From NCBI GenBank assembly GCA_947172705.1, contig CAMWCA010000033.1, positions 1-38,685 on the forward strand: a stretch of DNA of 38,685 nucleotides, written 5' to 3'. The position numbers and the translations under genes were made by a program. Positions 23,617 to 31,086 of the stretch are shown here, piece after piece (position 1 is the stretch's first letter; every line of letters begins with the position of its first letter). The notes beneath the pieces were generated by a model. It was not told the origin of the DNA. It saw only the letters and a program-made list of their open reading frames with translations, and did not search any database. The DNA comes from an uncultured Lachnospiraceae bacterium. GTDB taxonomy: Bacteria; Bacillota; Clostridia; Lachnospirales; Lachnospiraceae.

Positions 23617-25389
23617 TTAATCCAGGGAAATATGCGTTTTGCTAAGTTCTTCCAGCGCTTTTTTCCCTTCGATCACACGAGTGATCGCGGACACATCCGC
23701 CCCCTGACGGGAGGAAAAATATTCAAGACTGTTTCGCTTAACCGCCACCACAATATCGTGGAACGCCTTTTCCTGCTCCGCCCTGGTAGAAAGCTCTGAA
23801 AGCCTGGTGTTAAACACCCCCGCCGCCTCCCGCTGCTGCTCCTCGTCCACAAAAAGACTGATCACAGCCGCCGGATTGATGGCGCCTTTCTCCAGATCTT
23901 CAAAAAGCTTCCCGGCTATTGTTCTATATAAATCCTCCGTGAAATCACTGGGGGAAATATATTTTTTAATCTTCTGATACACGGAAGGTTCCTCTACCAG
24001 CCAGGTAAGCAGAAGTTTTTGGGGCTTCTTTTGATTTTCCTTAGGATCGTTTTTCGTCTGAATCCCCGATTTGGGTCTTACCGCGGGCTTTGCAAGCCCG
24101 GTCTGCGCCGCATAGGCAAGCACCAGCTTGCGCAGGTTTTCAAAGCCAATATGATATTTCCCCGCCACCGCTTCTATATAGTTCTCCCGCTCCACCTCCT
24201 CGGAAAAACCGCAGAGCTTTTTGGCGATCTCCCGGTGGAATCTGGTTTTAGATTCCGGGTCATTCAGATCATAATCCCGCTGCAGCATGCGCAGCTCAAA
24301 GAAAAAGCTGTTTTCCGCCTGGGCGATCCGCTCCCGGAACGCCTCCTGCCCCAGATTTTTTATAAACTCGTCAGGGTCTTTATAGGGTTCTAAGTTCAAC
24401 ACCTTTCCGGTAAGCCCAGCCTCCTTTAAGATACCAATGGCGCGAAGCGCTGCCATGACCCCTGCCCCGTCGCTGTCATAGGCGAGAATGATCTCCTGGG
24501 CATACCTGCGCAGAAGATTTGCCTGTCCTTCCGTAAATGCCGTTCCCAATGATGCCACCGCCTGGGAAAAGCCCGCCTGGTGCATGGCGATCACATCCAT
24601 ATAGCCTTCGCACAGGATGATATTGTTTGTGCGCGCCGTTCTGGCAAAATTCAAGCCGTACAGATTCCGGCTTTTATCGAAGATCATGGTTTCCGGAGAG
24701 TTGAGATACTTGGGTTTTCCATCCCCCATCACACGCCCTCCAAAACCGATCACTCTGTGATTGATATCCTGAATGGGAAACATGACCCTATTCCAGAATT
24801 TATCATGCATGCCGTATTTTTCATCAAAGGCGGCAAGCCCCGCCTCCTGTATCAGCTTATCCTCATAGCCCTTGCTTTTCAGATATTTTGTAAGGTCGTC
24901 GCTGGTCACATTGGCAAACCCAAGCCCAAACCGATGGATGGTTTCATCGGACAACTGCCTCTGCCGCAGGTATTGATAACCGGCTTGTCCCTTTTCTCTC
25001 CGAAGCTGGTAATAAAAATATTTCGCCGCCTCTTTATTCACCTCTAAAAGCCTTGCCCGCCTGCTCTCCCTTTTGCGCGCCTCCTCATTGTACTCCGCCT
25101 CCGGAAGGCTTACCCCGGCACGCTGGGCAAGGGCTTTCACCGCTTCCTGAAAGGAGTAGTTCTCATATTCCATCAGAAATGTAAAAACATTCCCTCCGGC
25201 TCCACAGCCAAAACAATAATACATCTGTTTGCCAGGAGAAACAGAAAAGGAGGGTGATTTTTCATTATGAAAGGGACAAAGCCCAAAATAGCTGCTTCCT
25301 TTTTTTTGTATTTTCACATATCCTGAAATCACATCTACGATGTCGCTTTTGGTACGTATTTCTTCTACTAACTCGTCAGGATAATACAT
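23617..25389 (-). CDS. dnaG: DNA primase DnaG
   Basis: DnaG makes RNA primers for replication. The 590-residue product has the N-terminal CHC2 zinc ribbon (C38, H41, C59, C62), the RNA-polymerase core, and a Toprim domain with LCEGYMDVIAMHQAG and YDSDGAG. The C-terminal helical DnaB-binding region includes LLTWLVEEPSVYQKI. The ATG at 25389 has an AGGAGGAG ribosome site. It follows dgt by 33 nt and precedes rpoD by 48 nt, forming the primase-sigma macromolecular synthesis cluster; rpsU is not in the cluster. Confidence 0.97.
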   Translation of the reverse strand: MYYPDELVEEIRTKSDIVDVISGYVKIQKKGSSYFGLCPFHNEKSPSFSVSPGKQMYYCFGCGAGGNVFTFLMEYENYSFQEAVKALAQRAGVSLPEAEYNEEARKRESRRARLLEVNKEAAKYFYYQLRREKGQAGYQYLRQRQLSDETIHRFGLGFANVTSDDLTKYLKSKGYEDKLIQEAGLAAFDEKYGMHDKFWNRVMFPIQDINHRVIGFGGRVMGDGKPKYLNSPETMIFDKSRNLYGLNFARTARTNNIILCEGYMDVIAMHQAGFSQAVASLGTAFTEGQANLLRRYAQEIILAYDSDGAGVMAALRAIGILKEAGLTGKVLNLEPYKDPDEFIKNLGQEAFRERIAQAENSFFFELRMLQRDYDLNDPESKTRFHREIAKKLCGFSEEVERENYIEAVAGKYHIGFENLRKLVLAYAAQTGLAKPAVRPKSGIQTKNDPKENQKKPQKLLLTWLVEEPSVYQKIKKYISPSDFTEDLYRTIAGKLFEDLEKGAINPAAVISLFVDEEQQREAAGVFNTRLSELSTRAEQEKAFHDIVVAVKRNSLEYFSSRQGADVSAITRVIEGKKALEELSKTHISLD

Positions 25390-25422
25390 GCTCCTCCTCC
25401 ACTTGTTTTCCGGATGTTCCTG

Positions 25423-26427
25423 TCAGCCGTGCCAGGATCTTGGAATGTAGATCTCCTCATACTTGGCTATTGCAAAGCGGTCTGTCATGGCGCCTATGTA
25501 ATCGCATACAATCATTTCTTCCGGCTCTCCTCTTTTCACCAGATTCAGATAATCCTCCGGCAGAAGCTCTATATGGTGTCTGTAATAGCTGTACAGCGTC
25601 TGTATCAGCATTTCCGCTTTTCCCTCTTCACTCTTTGCCTCTTTATTCTGATAGACCCGTTCAAACATAAACCGGCGCAGCTTCCTCATTGCCTCTGCCA
25701 CCGGCTCTGACATTTGTATATCGTTCTTTCCGTAGCTGGTAGAAACCAGATCGTGGATAAAATGATCCAGCCTCGCCCCTGTGGTATAACCGATCACGTC
25801 TCCTATTTCCCCGGGCACATCCGATTCCTTCAGTATCCCTGCTCTGATGGCATCGTCCATATCATGATGAATATAGGCGATCTTATCAGAGAAACGGACG
25901 ATCTTTCCCTCCAAAGTAGAGGGCATTCCCTTGGTCTGGTGATTTCGGATGCCGTCTCTCACCTCCTGGGTAAGATTCAGCCCCTGCCCTCCTTTTTCAA
26001 GGAGATCCACCGTGCGGACACTTTGCTCGCTGTGGCAGAAGCCATAAGGACTCACCGCATTTAAAGCGCGTTCCCCTGCATGCCCAAAGGGCGTATGCCC
26101 CAGATCATGCCCCAATGCGATGGCCTCTACCAGATCTTCGTTCATGCGCAATGCTTTGGCTATGGTTCTGGCATTCTGGGAAACTTCCAGGGTATGGGTC
26201 AGCCTGGTTCGGTAGTGGTCTCCCTCGGGGGATAAGAATACCTGTGTCTTATCCTTCAGCCTTCTGAAGGACTTGGAGTGAAGAATTCTGTCCCTGTCTC
26301 TCTGATAGACCGGACGGATATCGCACTGCTCCTCCCATCGGAGCCGCCCTTTGGAATCCCTGCTGTGAGCGGCATAGGGACTTAAGTATTCCATTTCAAG
26401 CTGTTCCAGATTCTCTCGTATATTCAT
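25423..26427 (-). CDS. dgt: Deoxyguanosinetriphosphate triphosphohydrolase-like HD protein
   Basis: Members hydrolyse dNTPs to deoxynucleoside and triphosphate, lowering dNTP pools. The 334-residue product has the HD metal site in RLTHTLEVSQNA and ALGHDLGHTPFGHAGE, further metal-site residues in SDKIAYIHHDMDDA, and the family N-terminus LSPYAAHSRDSKGR. It is the shorter Gram-positive type. It heads the dgt-dnaG-rpoD-trmK-kinase run, with a promoter 36-64 nt upstream. The start is ATG 26427 with a CAGGAGCAG ribosome site. The link to dnaG is conserved in Clostridia and fits tuning of dNTP supply for replication, though I cannot show that here. Confidence 0.92.
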   Translation of the reverse strand: MNIRENLEQLEMEYLSPYAAHSRDSKGRLRWEEQCDIRPVYQRDRDRILHSKSFRRLKDKTQVFLSPEGDHYRTRLTHTLEVSQNARTIAKALRMNEDLVEAIALGHDLGHTPFGHAGERALNAVSPYGFCHSEQSVRTVDLLEKGGQGLNLTQEVRDGIRNHQTKGMPSTLEGKIVRFSDKIAYIHHDMDDAIRAGILKESDVPGEIGDVIGYTTGARLDHFIHDLVSTSYGKNDIQMSEPVAEAMRKLRRFMFERVYQNKEAKSEEGKAEMLIQTLYSYYRHHIELLPEDYLNLVKRGEPEEMIVCDYIGAMTDRFAIAKYEEIYIPRSWHG

Positions 26428-26462
26428 TTTCTGCTCCTGATCATAAGCACAAAAAACTTCCT

Positions 26463-26491
26463 ATTATCATTATTCGGTACAAAATTGTAAA
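26463..26491 (-). promoter_or_regulatory. SigA-like promoter of the dgt-dnaG-rpoD operon
   Basis: TTTACA (26486-26491) and GATAAT (26463-26468) on the minus strand are 17 bp apart, 35 nt before the dgt ATG. It sits directly after the esterase terminator. Confidence 0.6.
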
Positions 26492-26511
26492 ATCCTTTAT
26501 TTTTTTACAGG

Positions 26512-26539
26512 AAAAAAGACCGCCGTTTTTTCGGAGGTC
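26512..26539 (-). terminator. Rho-independent terminator of the esterase gene
   Basis: On the minus strand GACCTCCG, AAAAAA and CGGCGGTC form an 8-bp stem with one mismatch, followed by TTTTTT. It lies 13 nt after the esterase stop codon. Confidence 0.8.
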
Positions 26540-26551
26540 CTAATCCTGAAA

Positions 26552-27481
26552 TCAGCGGCAGATATCGTAGATAAACTCCGCGTTTTTATCCATTGCATCG
26601 TATGCCGTCTTTAGGGGTGACATTTGGAAGACATGCCACATTCCTTTGAAGATATCCAGCTTTACGGATACGTTCTCCTGCACCATTTTTTTGTGGAGCA
26701 TAGTGGAATCGGCAAGTAATATTTCATTGTCCCCTACCTGAATATAAGTAGGGGGGAAGCCCGTAAAATCACCAAAAAGCGGAGAGATCATAGGGTCCTC
26801 CAGATTTTGTCCCTCCACATAATTGTGAATCATTTTCTCCAGATAAGGCGCATCCAGAACCGGGTCCACTTCTGCTCTGGACTGGTGGGTCTTTCCGGAA
26901 GATGTGAGATCCGTCCAGGGAGACATGAGCACCAGTCCCCGGGGCAGAAGGCGTTCCTCCGCTTTCAGCTTCAGCACCAGAGACAACGCCATATTTCCTC
27001 CGGCGGAATCCCCTGCAATGATCACATCTCTTGCCCCGTATCCTAAAAGCATCAGGTAATTCCACGCCTTCATAGCGTCCTCCGTTGCCGCCGGATAAGG
27101 GTTTTCAGGCGCCAGGCGGTAATCAAAGCTGAGCACATCCATGGAGGTGCTTGCCGCTAGTTTTGTGGTGAGGGTTCTGGCATAGACACTGCTTCCGGTG
27201 GAGTATCCTCCCCCATGGCAGTAGAGAATAATGTACTTTTTCATATGGGCGCGGTTTACCGATACCCATTCTCCTTCCATCCCGTGAATGTCCACGCTGC
27301 GGATCAGAATATCCTTGGAATTCCCCAAAAGGGCGCCAACATGATCCTGGGATTGACGGTGCTTTTCAATATCAGCGCTCTCGATCATACCGTGAACCTT
27401 TCGGATCATTGCCATCATATTTTGATTTCTGCTCTCAGGGGTGGATTTCCTGGAGCGGGTTTTCTTTGTGTTGACTGTCAT
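26552..27481 (-). CDS. Alpha/beta hydrolase, hormone-sensitive-lipase/acetyl-esterase family
   Basis: The 309-residue product is a serine esterase of the HSL family: HGGG oxyanion motif at 89-92, nucleophile S159 in GDSAGG, and downstream catalytic Asp in VGDNEILLADS and His in GMWHVFQ. FDYRLAPENPYPAA and SPWTDLT are also family blocks. There is no signal peptide; it should be cytoplasmic. I start at ATG 27481 because GGAGG is 5 nt upstream; the longer frame to 27553 has no support. It is divergent from the acyltransferase-like gene at 27644 with a 162-bp shared control region. Family members hydrolyse short acyl esters; here the substrate may be a product of the neighbouring acyltransferase, which is inference. 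Confidence 0.88.
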   Translation of the reverse strand: MTVNTKKTRSRKSTPESRNQNMMAMIRKVHGMIESADIEKHRQSQDHVGALLGNSKDILIRSVDIHGMEGEWVSVNRAHMKKYIILYCHGGGYSTGSSVYARTLTTKLAASTSMDVLSFDYRLAPENPYPAATEDAMKAWNYLMLLGYGARDVIIAGDSAGGNMALSLVLKLKAEERLLPRGLVLMSPWTDLTSSGKTHQSRAEVDPVLDAPYLEKMIHNYVEGQNLEDPMISPLFGDFTGFPPTYIQVGDNEILLADSTMLHKKMVQENVSVKLDIFKGMWHVFQMSPLKTAYDAMDKNAEFIYDICR

Positions 27482-27543
27482 GTTTCCTCCAATTATAGTA
27501 AAAAATTCCCTGATTTTGTAAAAGGACAAATTCCTTATGGGTA

Positions 27544-27552
27544 ATTTTAACA
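27544..27552 (-). promoter_or_regulatory. Possible extended -10 promoter of the esterase gene
   Basis: On the minus strand TGTTAAAAT is an extended -10 match without a good -35. It would give a leader of about 55 nt. Confidence 0.35.
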
Positions 27553-27568
27553 CATTTCGGTAATTTTG

Positions 27569-27577
27569 TGGTATACT
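27569..27577 (+). promoter_or_regulatory. Possible extended -10 promoter of the acyltransferase-like operon
   Basis: TGGTATACT at 27569-27577 is an extended -10 without a clear -35, about 65 nt before the start codon. It stands only 17 bp from the divergent esterase element, so the two could share one regulator. Confidence 0.35.
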
Positions 27578-27643
27578 AATTAATAGTTTGCATCTTATGC
27601 CAATATAATGCGGCTAAATTTTTAGACAAAATGGGAATGAATA

Positions 27644-29020
27644 TTGGAAAATAAGAATATGGAATCCGGAAAGCCGGAAGAAAAATTAAATAACGCAGGT
27701 AATTTTGCAAAGAAAAAAGCCCGTCGGGACGCTAAGGTCTGGTATAAGCTGGATCTGTCGGCTATCGTATACCCTACCCTCCAGCGAAGGGACTTTTCTT
27801 CCGTTTACCGGCTGTCTGTGGTTCTAAAGGAACCTGTAAAACCGGACGTTCTGCAGCAGGCGGTAGATCTTGCCCTTGTTCGGTTTCCTACCTACAAGAC
27901 TGCCATCCGGAAGGGATTGTTCTGGCGTTACCTGGAACCCAATCACCGTCCGGGACCTTTCGTGCAGAGGGATATCCGGAATTTTTGTATGCCCATGCCT
28001 TTCAAGGCAGGTAATCGGTATCTGCTCAGGGTCTATTATTATGACCGGCGGATCTCTCTGGAAGCCCATCACTGCCTGGGGGACGGCACAGGAGGCATGT
28101 GCGTCCTTCAGACCATCACCGCCGTTTATTTGAGACTTCTTGGGCATTCCGTTTCCGATGGATATTTTGTGCTGGATGTAAGCCAGCCCCCTGATCCGGA
28201 GGAGCTGGAGGATGCTTACATGCGGTATGCCAACGCTAAGGTCTGTCCTCCCCGTCCCGGGGAGAAAACCTACCGGGTGAGAGGCACCAGGGAACCTTTC
28301 TACACCTTCAATGTCATCGACGGCATCATGTCCGTTCAGGAGGTTGCCGCCGTTGCCAAAAACTATCACGCAACTATTACGGAATATTTGAATTCCGTTC
28401 TGCTCTATGCCCTCCTGAAAAAGCAGCAGACAGAATGGCATTTAAAGCTTCGCCCGGTGAAAATCGCCATGCCGGTTAACCTGCGACGCTTTTTCCCTTC
28501 AAAAACCCTGCGTAACTTCATCACCATGGTATTCCCCTCCATCGATCCCAGGCTTGGAGAATATTCCTTTGAAGAAATTGTAAAACAGGTTCATAATTAC
28601 ATGCGCTATTATATCAACGAGAAATTTCTGCGGGGCGATATCACCACAAACGCCAGCACCCAGCGCAATCCATTCATCCGGGTGGTGCCCCTTTTCATAA
28701 AAGACTTCGTTGTAAAGCAGTTTTATGCCCGGGTGCAGGATAAAAACTCCTCCGCTGGTCTTACCAATATGGGCGCATTAAAGGTTCCCGAAGACATGAA
28801 GCAGTATATCGACCGCTTTGACATTTACATGGGGCAGCCCTTCTCCTCCCGAACCAACTGTGCCATTGTCAGCTTTGAGGATACTCTTACTGTGAATTTT
28901 GCCAGCAGCATCATGGAAACGGACGTGGAGCGGTATTTTTTCAGAAAGCTGGTGGAGGACGGCATCCATGTGACCATAGAAAGTAACCGGGAAAGCCTGG
29001 AGGAATCCCTCTCCCATTGA
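27644..29020 (+). CDS. Condensation/alcohol-acetyltransferase-like acyltransferase
   Basis: The 458-residue product resembles the CoA-dependent acyltransferase superfamily (condensation domains, alcohol acetyltransferases, chloramphenicol-acetyltransferase fold). It has the catalytic HHxxxDG motif at residues 142-148 (HHCLGDG) and a late block (SSRTNCAIVSFEDTLTVNFAS) corresponding to the usual second half. There are no carrier-protein or adenylation domains and no membrane helix, so it is a stand-alone enzyme. The N-terminal ~30 residues are polar and Lys-rich. The start is TTG 27644 with GGGA 7 nt upstream; ATG 27659 is an alternative. It is followed by a zinc-ribbon membrane protein 31 nt downstream and is divergent from an esterase. 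Acyl donor and acceptor are unknown; a lipid or glycolipid acceptor is one guess. Confidence 0.75.
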   Translation: MENKNMESGKPEEKLNNAGNFAKKKARRDAKVWYKLDLSAIVYPTLQRRDFSSVYRLSVVLKEPVKPDVLQQAVDLALVRFPTYKTAIRKGLFWRYLEPNHRPGPFVQRDIRNFCMPMPFKAGNRYLLRVYYYDRRISLEAHHCLGDGTGGMCVLQTITAVYLRLLGHSVSDGYFVLDVSQPPDPEELEDAYMRYANAKVCPPRPGEKTYRVRGTREPFYTFNVIDGIMSVQEVAAVAKNYHATITEYLNSVLLYALLKKQQTEWHLKLRPVKIAMPVNLRRFFPSKTLRNFITMVFPSIDPRLGEYSFEEIVKQVHNYMRYYINEKFLRGDITTNASTQRNPFIRVVPLFIKDFVVKQFYARVQDKNSSAGLTNMGALKVPEDMKQYIDRFDIYMGQPFSSRTNCAIVSFEDTLTVNFASSIMETDVERYFFRKLVEDGIHVTIESNRESLEESLSH

Positions 29021-29051
29021 TAGAAAGCCTGCCACAAGAAAGGAATTTAAT

Positions 29052-29756
29052 ATGTCATACTGCGTCAACTGCGGCGTAAAGCTGGAAGCATCCCTTACAG
29101 AATGTCCCCTATGCAATACGCCTGTTATCAATCCAAAGGAATTATACAATAAAAAAAAGACCTCCCCTTATTCCAGAGAAAAAGGTCAGGTAGACGTGGT
29201 TAAGAGAAGAGATCTCGCCATTCTCACCAGCATCGTCCTGATTGCTACCTCCTTAAGCTGTCTTCTGCTGAATCTCTTTGTATTTTCCGGAAGCTTATGG
29301 TCCCTTTTTATCATCGGCGCATGTCTGCTTCTGTTCGTGCTGGTCTTTCCTGCCGTGATCTATACCAAGCTTCCCATCTATATCTCTCTGCTCTTCGATG
29401 GAATCGCCGTGGGCTTTTATCTGTATATGATCACCTTTAATACCGCTTCCAGGGAGTGGTTTGCAGGGCTTGCCCTGCCCATTGTGGCGCTTATCACCAT
29501 ACTGGTGGAAATCTTTGCCCTTCTGCTGCGCTCTTTCCCTGTCTCCTTTATCACCACAGCATTGTATTTCTTTGCCGAGACCGCTCTTTTGTGCGTAGGG
29601 ATCGAGCTTTTGATCGACCATTACATGGGAGCCCCCCTGCATCTGGTCTGGTCAGCAGTGGTTCTCACCGTATGCGGCGTCATTGTAATCCTGTTGATCA
29701 CAGTGCTCTCCAGAAGACGTCTTCGGGATGCGGTGCGCAGACGGCTGCATTTCTAG
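29052..29756 (+). CDS. Zinc-ribbon membrane protein (DUF6320-like)
   Basis: The 234-residue product begins MSYCVNCGVKLEASLTECPL and completes a CxxC...CxxC zinc ribbon with CNTPV in the first 25 residues. A polar linker follows, then about six hydrophobic segments from residue 55 to 220 and a short basic tail (SRRRLRDAVRRRLHF). I associate this layout with the DUF6320 family, seen beside acyltransferase-like genes in Clostridia; the name is from memory. It could anchor or regulate the acyltransferase at the membrane. Its TAG stop lies in a CTAG palindrome shared with the stop of the convergent gene on the other strand. An AAAGGA ribosome site precedes the ATG. Confidence 0.75.
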   Translation: MSYCVNCGVKLEASLTECPLCNTPVINPKELYNKKKTSPYSREKGQVDVVKRRDLAILTSIVLIATSLSCLLLNLFVFSGSLWSLFIIGACLLLFVLVFPAVIYTKLPIYISLLFDGIAVGFYLYMITFNTASREWFAGLALPIVALITILVEIFALLLRSFPVSFITTALYFFAETALLCVGIELLIDHYMGAPLHLVWSAVVLTVCGVIVILLITVLSRRRLRDAVRRRLHF

Positions 29757-30127
29757 TATTTATCCGGATAATCCGTTCCTGTCTCCCCCGATATTTTCTG
29801 CACATACCTTTGGGGATTTTTTTTCATGTCCAAAAAGGTGTCAAAGGCAAGAAGTACCATCCTGTCCCCATTTTCTCTGGTTCCGGTGTTGTCCCGGTCC
29901 AGCCTTGCCTTAAAATGGTCCATCTGCCAGATCATCACATCCACTACCGTATAGCCTGCCGCTTTCGCCTCACAGGCGAAAGTGCCGTTCTCCATATAAT
30001 AAACAAATTCCCCCAGGATCTCCTCATCCGCCTTTAACTTTTCCCAGAAAACCTGCCCGAAGCTGTCGTCCTCACCGGCATATCTGCACAATTCTCCAAT
30101 AAAATTTATAATATTCTCTTCTTTCAA
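29753..30127 (-). CDS. Small uncharacterised protein (possibly DUF3837-like)
   Basis: The 124-residue product is acidic, helical in appearance and soluble. It starts at TTG 30127, with a strong GGAGGGGG ribosome site upstream. Distinctive stretches are ENGTFACEAKAAGYTVVDVM and DHFKARLDRDN. Having a hydrophobic-polar helix pattern with Trp/Met in VDVMIWQMDHF, it is likely a compact helical bundle. I tentatively recall DUF3837 proteins of Lachnospiraceae with this look, but I am not sure. It is convergent with the zinc-ribbon membrane gene; the two end on opposite strands of one CTAG. It has no partner on its own strand and no promoter I could call with confidence. Confidence 0.65.
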   Translation of the reverse strand: MKEENIINFIGELCRYAGEDDSFGQVFWEKLKADEEILGEFVYYMENGTFACEAKAAGYTVVDVMIWQMDHFKARLDRDNTGTRENGDRMVLLAFDTFLDMKKNPQRYVQKISGETGTDYPDKY

Positions 30128-30189
30128 GGCTACTTCCCCCTCCGTAATTCAATAATAGACCGTCCTTCCAAAGCATCATCCAAAGCTTC

Positions 30190-30220
30190 CTAAAGCTTCA
30201 TTTTGAGGCTTTAGATTTTT
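30190..30220 (+). terminator. Plus-strand terminator-like hairpin upstream of the VanR-like gene
   Basis: CTAAAGCTTC (30190-30199) pairs with GAGGCTTTAG (30205-30214), with one T-G wobble and a 5-nt loop, followed by ATTTTT. On the plus strand the nearest upstream gene ends at 29756, so this would end a transcript running antisense through the small minus-strand gene, or insulate the regulator. Confidence 0.6.
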
Positions 30221-30358
30221 AAGAATGAATATACATTTTAGTATAGCATATACAATATGTGTAAACAAATTAAAATCCCCATGTCCTTATCTTAGGAATT
30301 TCTTAATCTTTTGCTCCCATCTTTTCCCTTCAAATCATAGCATGATCCCTGTTTCATC

Positions 30359-30367
30359 TGTTATAAT
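30359..30367 (+). promoter_or_regulatory. Extended -10 promoter of the VanR/VanS-like pair
   Basis: TGTTATAAT at 30359-30367 is a perfect extended -10 with a poor -35, 20 nt before the ATG. Upstream are imperfect direct repeats CTTATCTT (30286) and CTTAATCTT (30302), 16 bp apart, possible binding sites for an OmpR-type regulator. Such spacing and a weak -35 fit activator control. The 260-bp gap also contains the 30190-30220 hairpin and no gene. Confidence 0.5.
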
Positions 30368-30387
30368 AGCTTTCAGGAGGAATACTT

Positions 30388-31086
30388 ATGAGCGAAAAAA
30401 TACTGGTAGTAGACGATGAACAGGAAATCACAGACTTAATTACTCTCTATCTTGAAAATGAAAACTACACGGTTTTCCCCTTCTATGACCCCATAGAAGC
30501 CTGCGAACTTGCACTGAAGGAGGATCTGGATCTTGCCATCCTGGACGTTATGATGCCTAAAATGGACGGCTTCCGGCTTTGCCAGCAGATCCGCGAGCAT
30601 CATAATTACCCTATTATTATGCTCACAGCAAAGGAGGAAGAAACGGACAAGATCACCGGTCTAACCCTGGGTGCGGACGACTACATGACAAAGCCCTTCC
30701 GTCCTTTGGAGCTGATTGCCCGGGTGAAAGCGCAGCTGCGCAGATACAAAAAATACAATCAAATGAGCCCTGCCGAGGAATCTTCTGTGATCATTCATGG
30801 CGGACTGATGCTGAACAGCCTGACCCACGAATGCACCCTGGATGAAAGACCTCTTTCTCTTACTCCCACAGAATTTACTATCCTTTACGTACTTTGCCAG
30901 AAAAAGGGACAAGTGATCAGCGCCGAAGAGCTGTTTCACGCCGTCTGGGGAGAAGAATATTTCAGTAAAAGCAACAATACCATTACCGTACACATCAGAC
31001 ATTTACGCGAGAAAATGAACGATTCCTTTGAGGACCCAAAATACATTAAAACTGTCTGGGGGTGTGGATACAAAATTGAAAACTAA
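30388..31086 (+). CDS. VanR-like OmpR-family response regulator
   Basis: The 232-residue product has a receiver domain (VVDDEQ; phosphoacceptor D53 in AILDVMMP; K102 in DDYMTKPF) and an OmpR-type winged helix (LSLTPTEFTILYVLCQKKGQ, NNTITVHIRHLREKMND, YIKTVWGCGYKIEN). Overall wording is very close to what I know of enterococcal VanR, including DKITGLTLGADDY and FRPLELIARVKAQLRRYKK. It starts at ATG 30388 with CAGGAGG upstream and overlaps the kinase start. No vanH/A/X or vanY-type genes are present, so a cell-wall stress role is inferred from similarity only and resistance cannot be claimed. Its targets may lie outside the window. Confidence 0.9.
   Translation: MSEKILVVDDEQEITDLITLYLENENYTVFPFYDPIEACELALKEDLDLAILDVMMPKMDGFRLCQQIREHHNYPIIMLTAKEEETDKITGLTLGADDYMTKPFRPLELIARVKAQLRRYKKYNQMSPAEESSVIIHGGLMLNSLTHECTLDERPLSLTPTEFTILYVLCQKKGQVISAEELFHAVWGEEYFSKSNNTITVHIRHLREKMNDSFEDPKYIKTVWGCGYKIEN

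Noticed and set aside
27488..27500. TATAAT directly upstream of the esterase gene on the minus strand
   Set aside because: It lies so close to the ATG that the transcript would start inside the ribosome site. No matching -35 at 17 bp. The extended -10 at 27,544-27,552 fits better.
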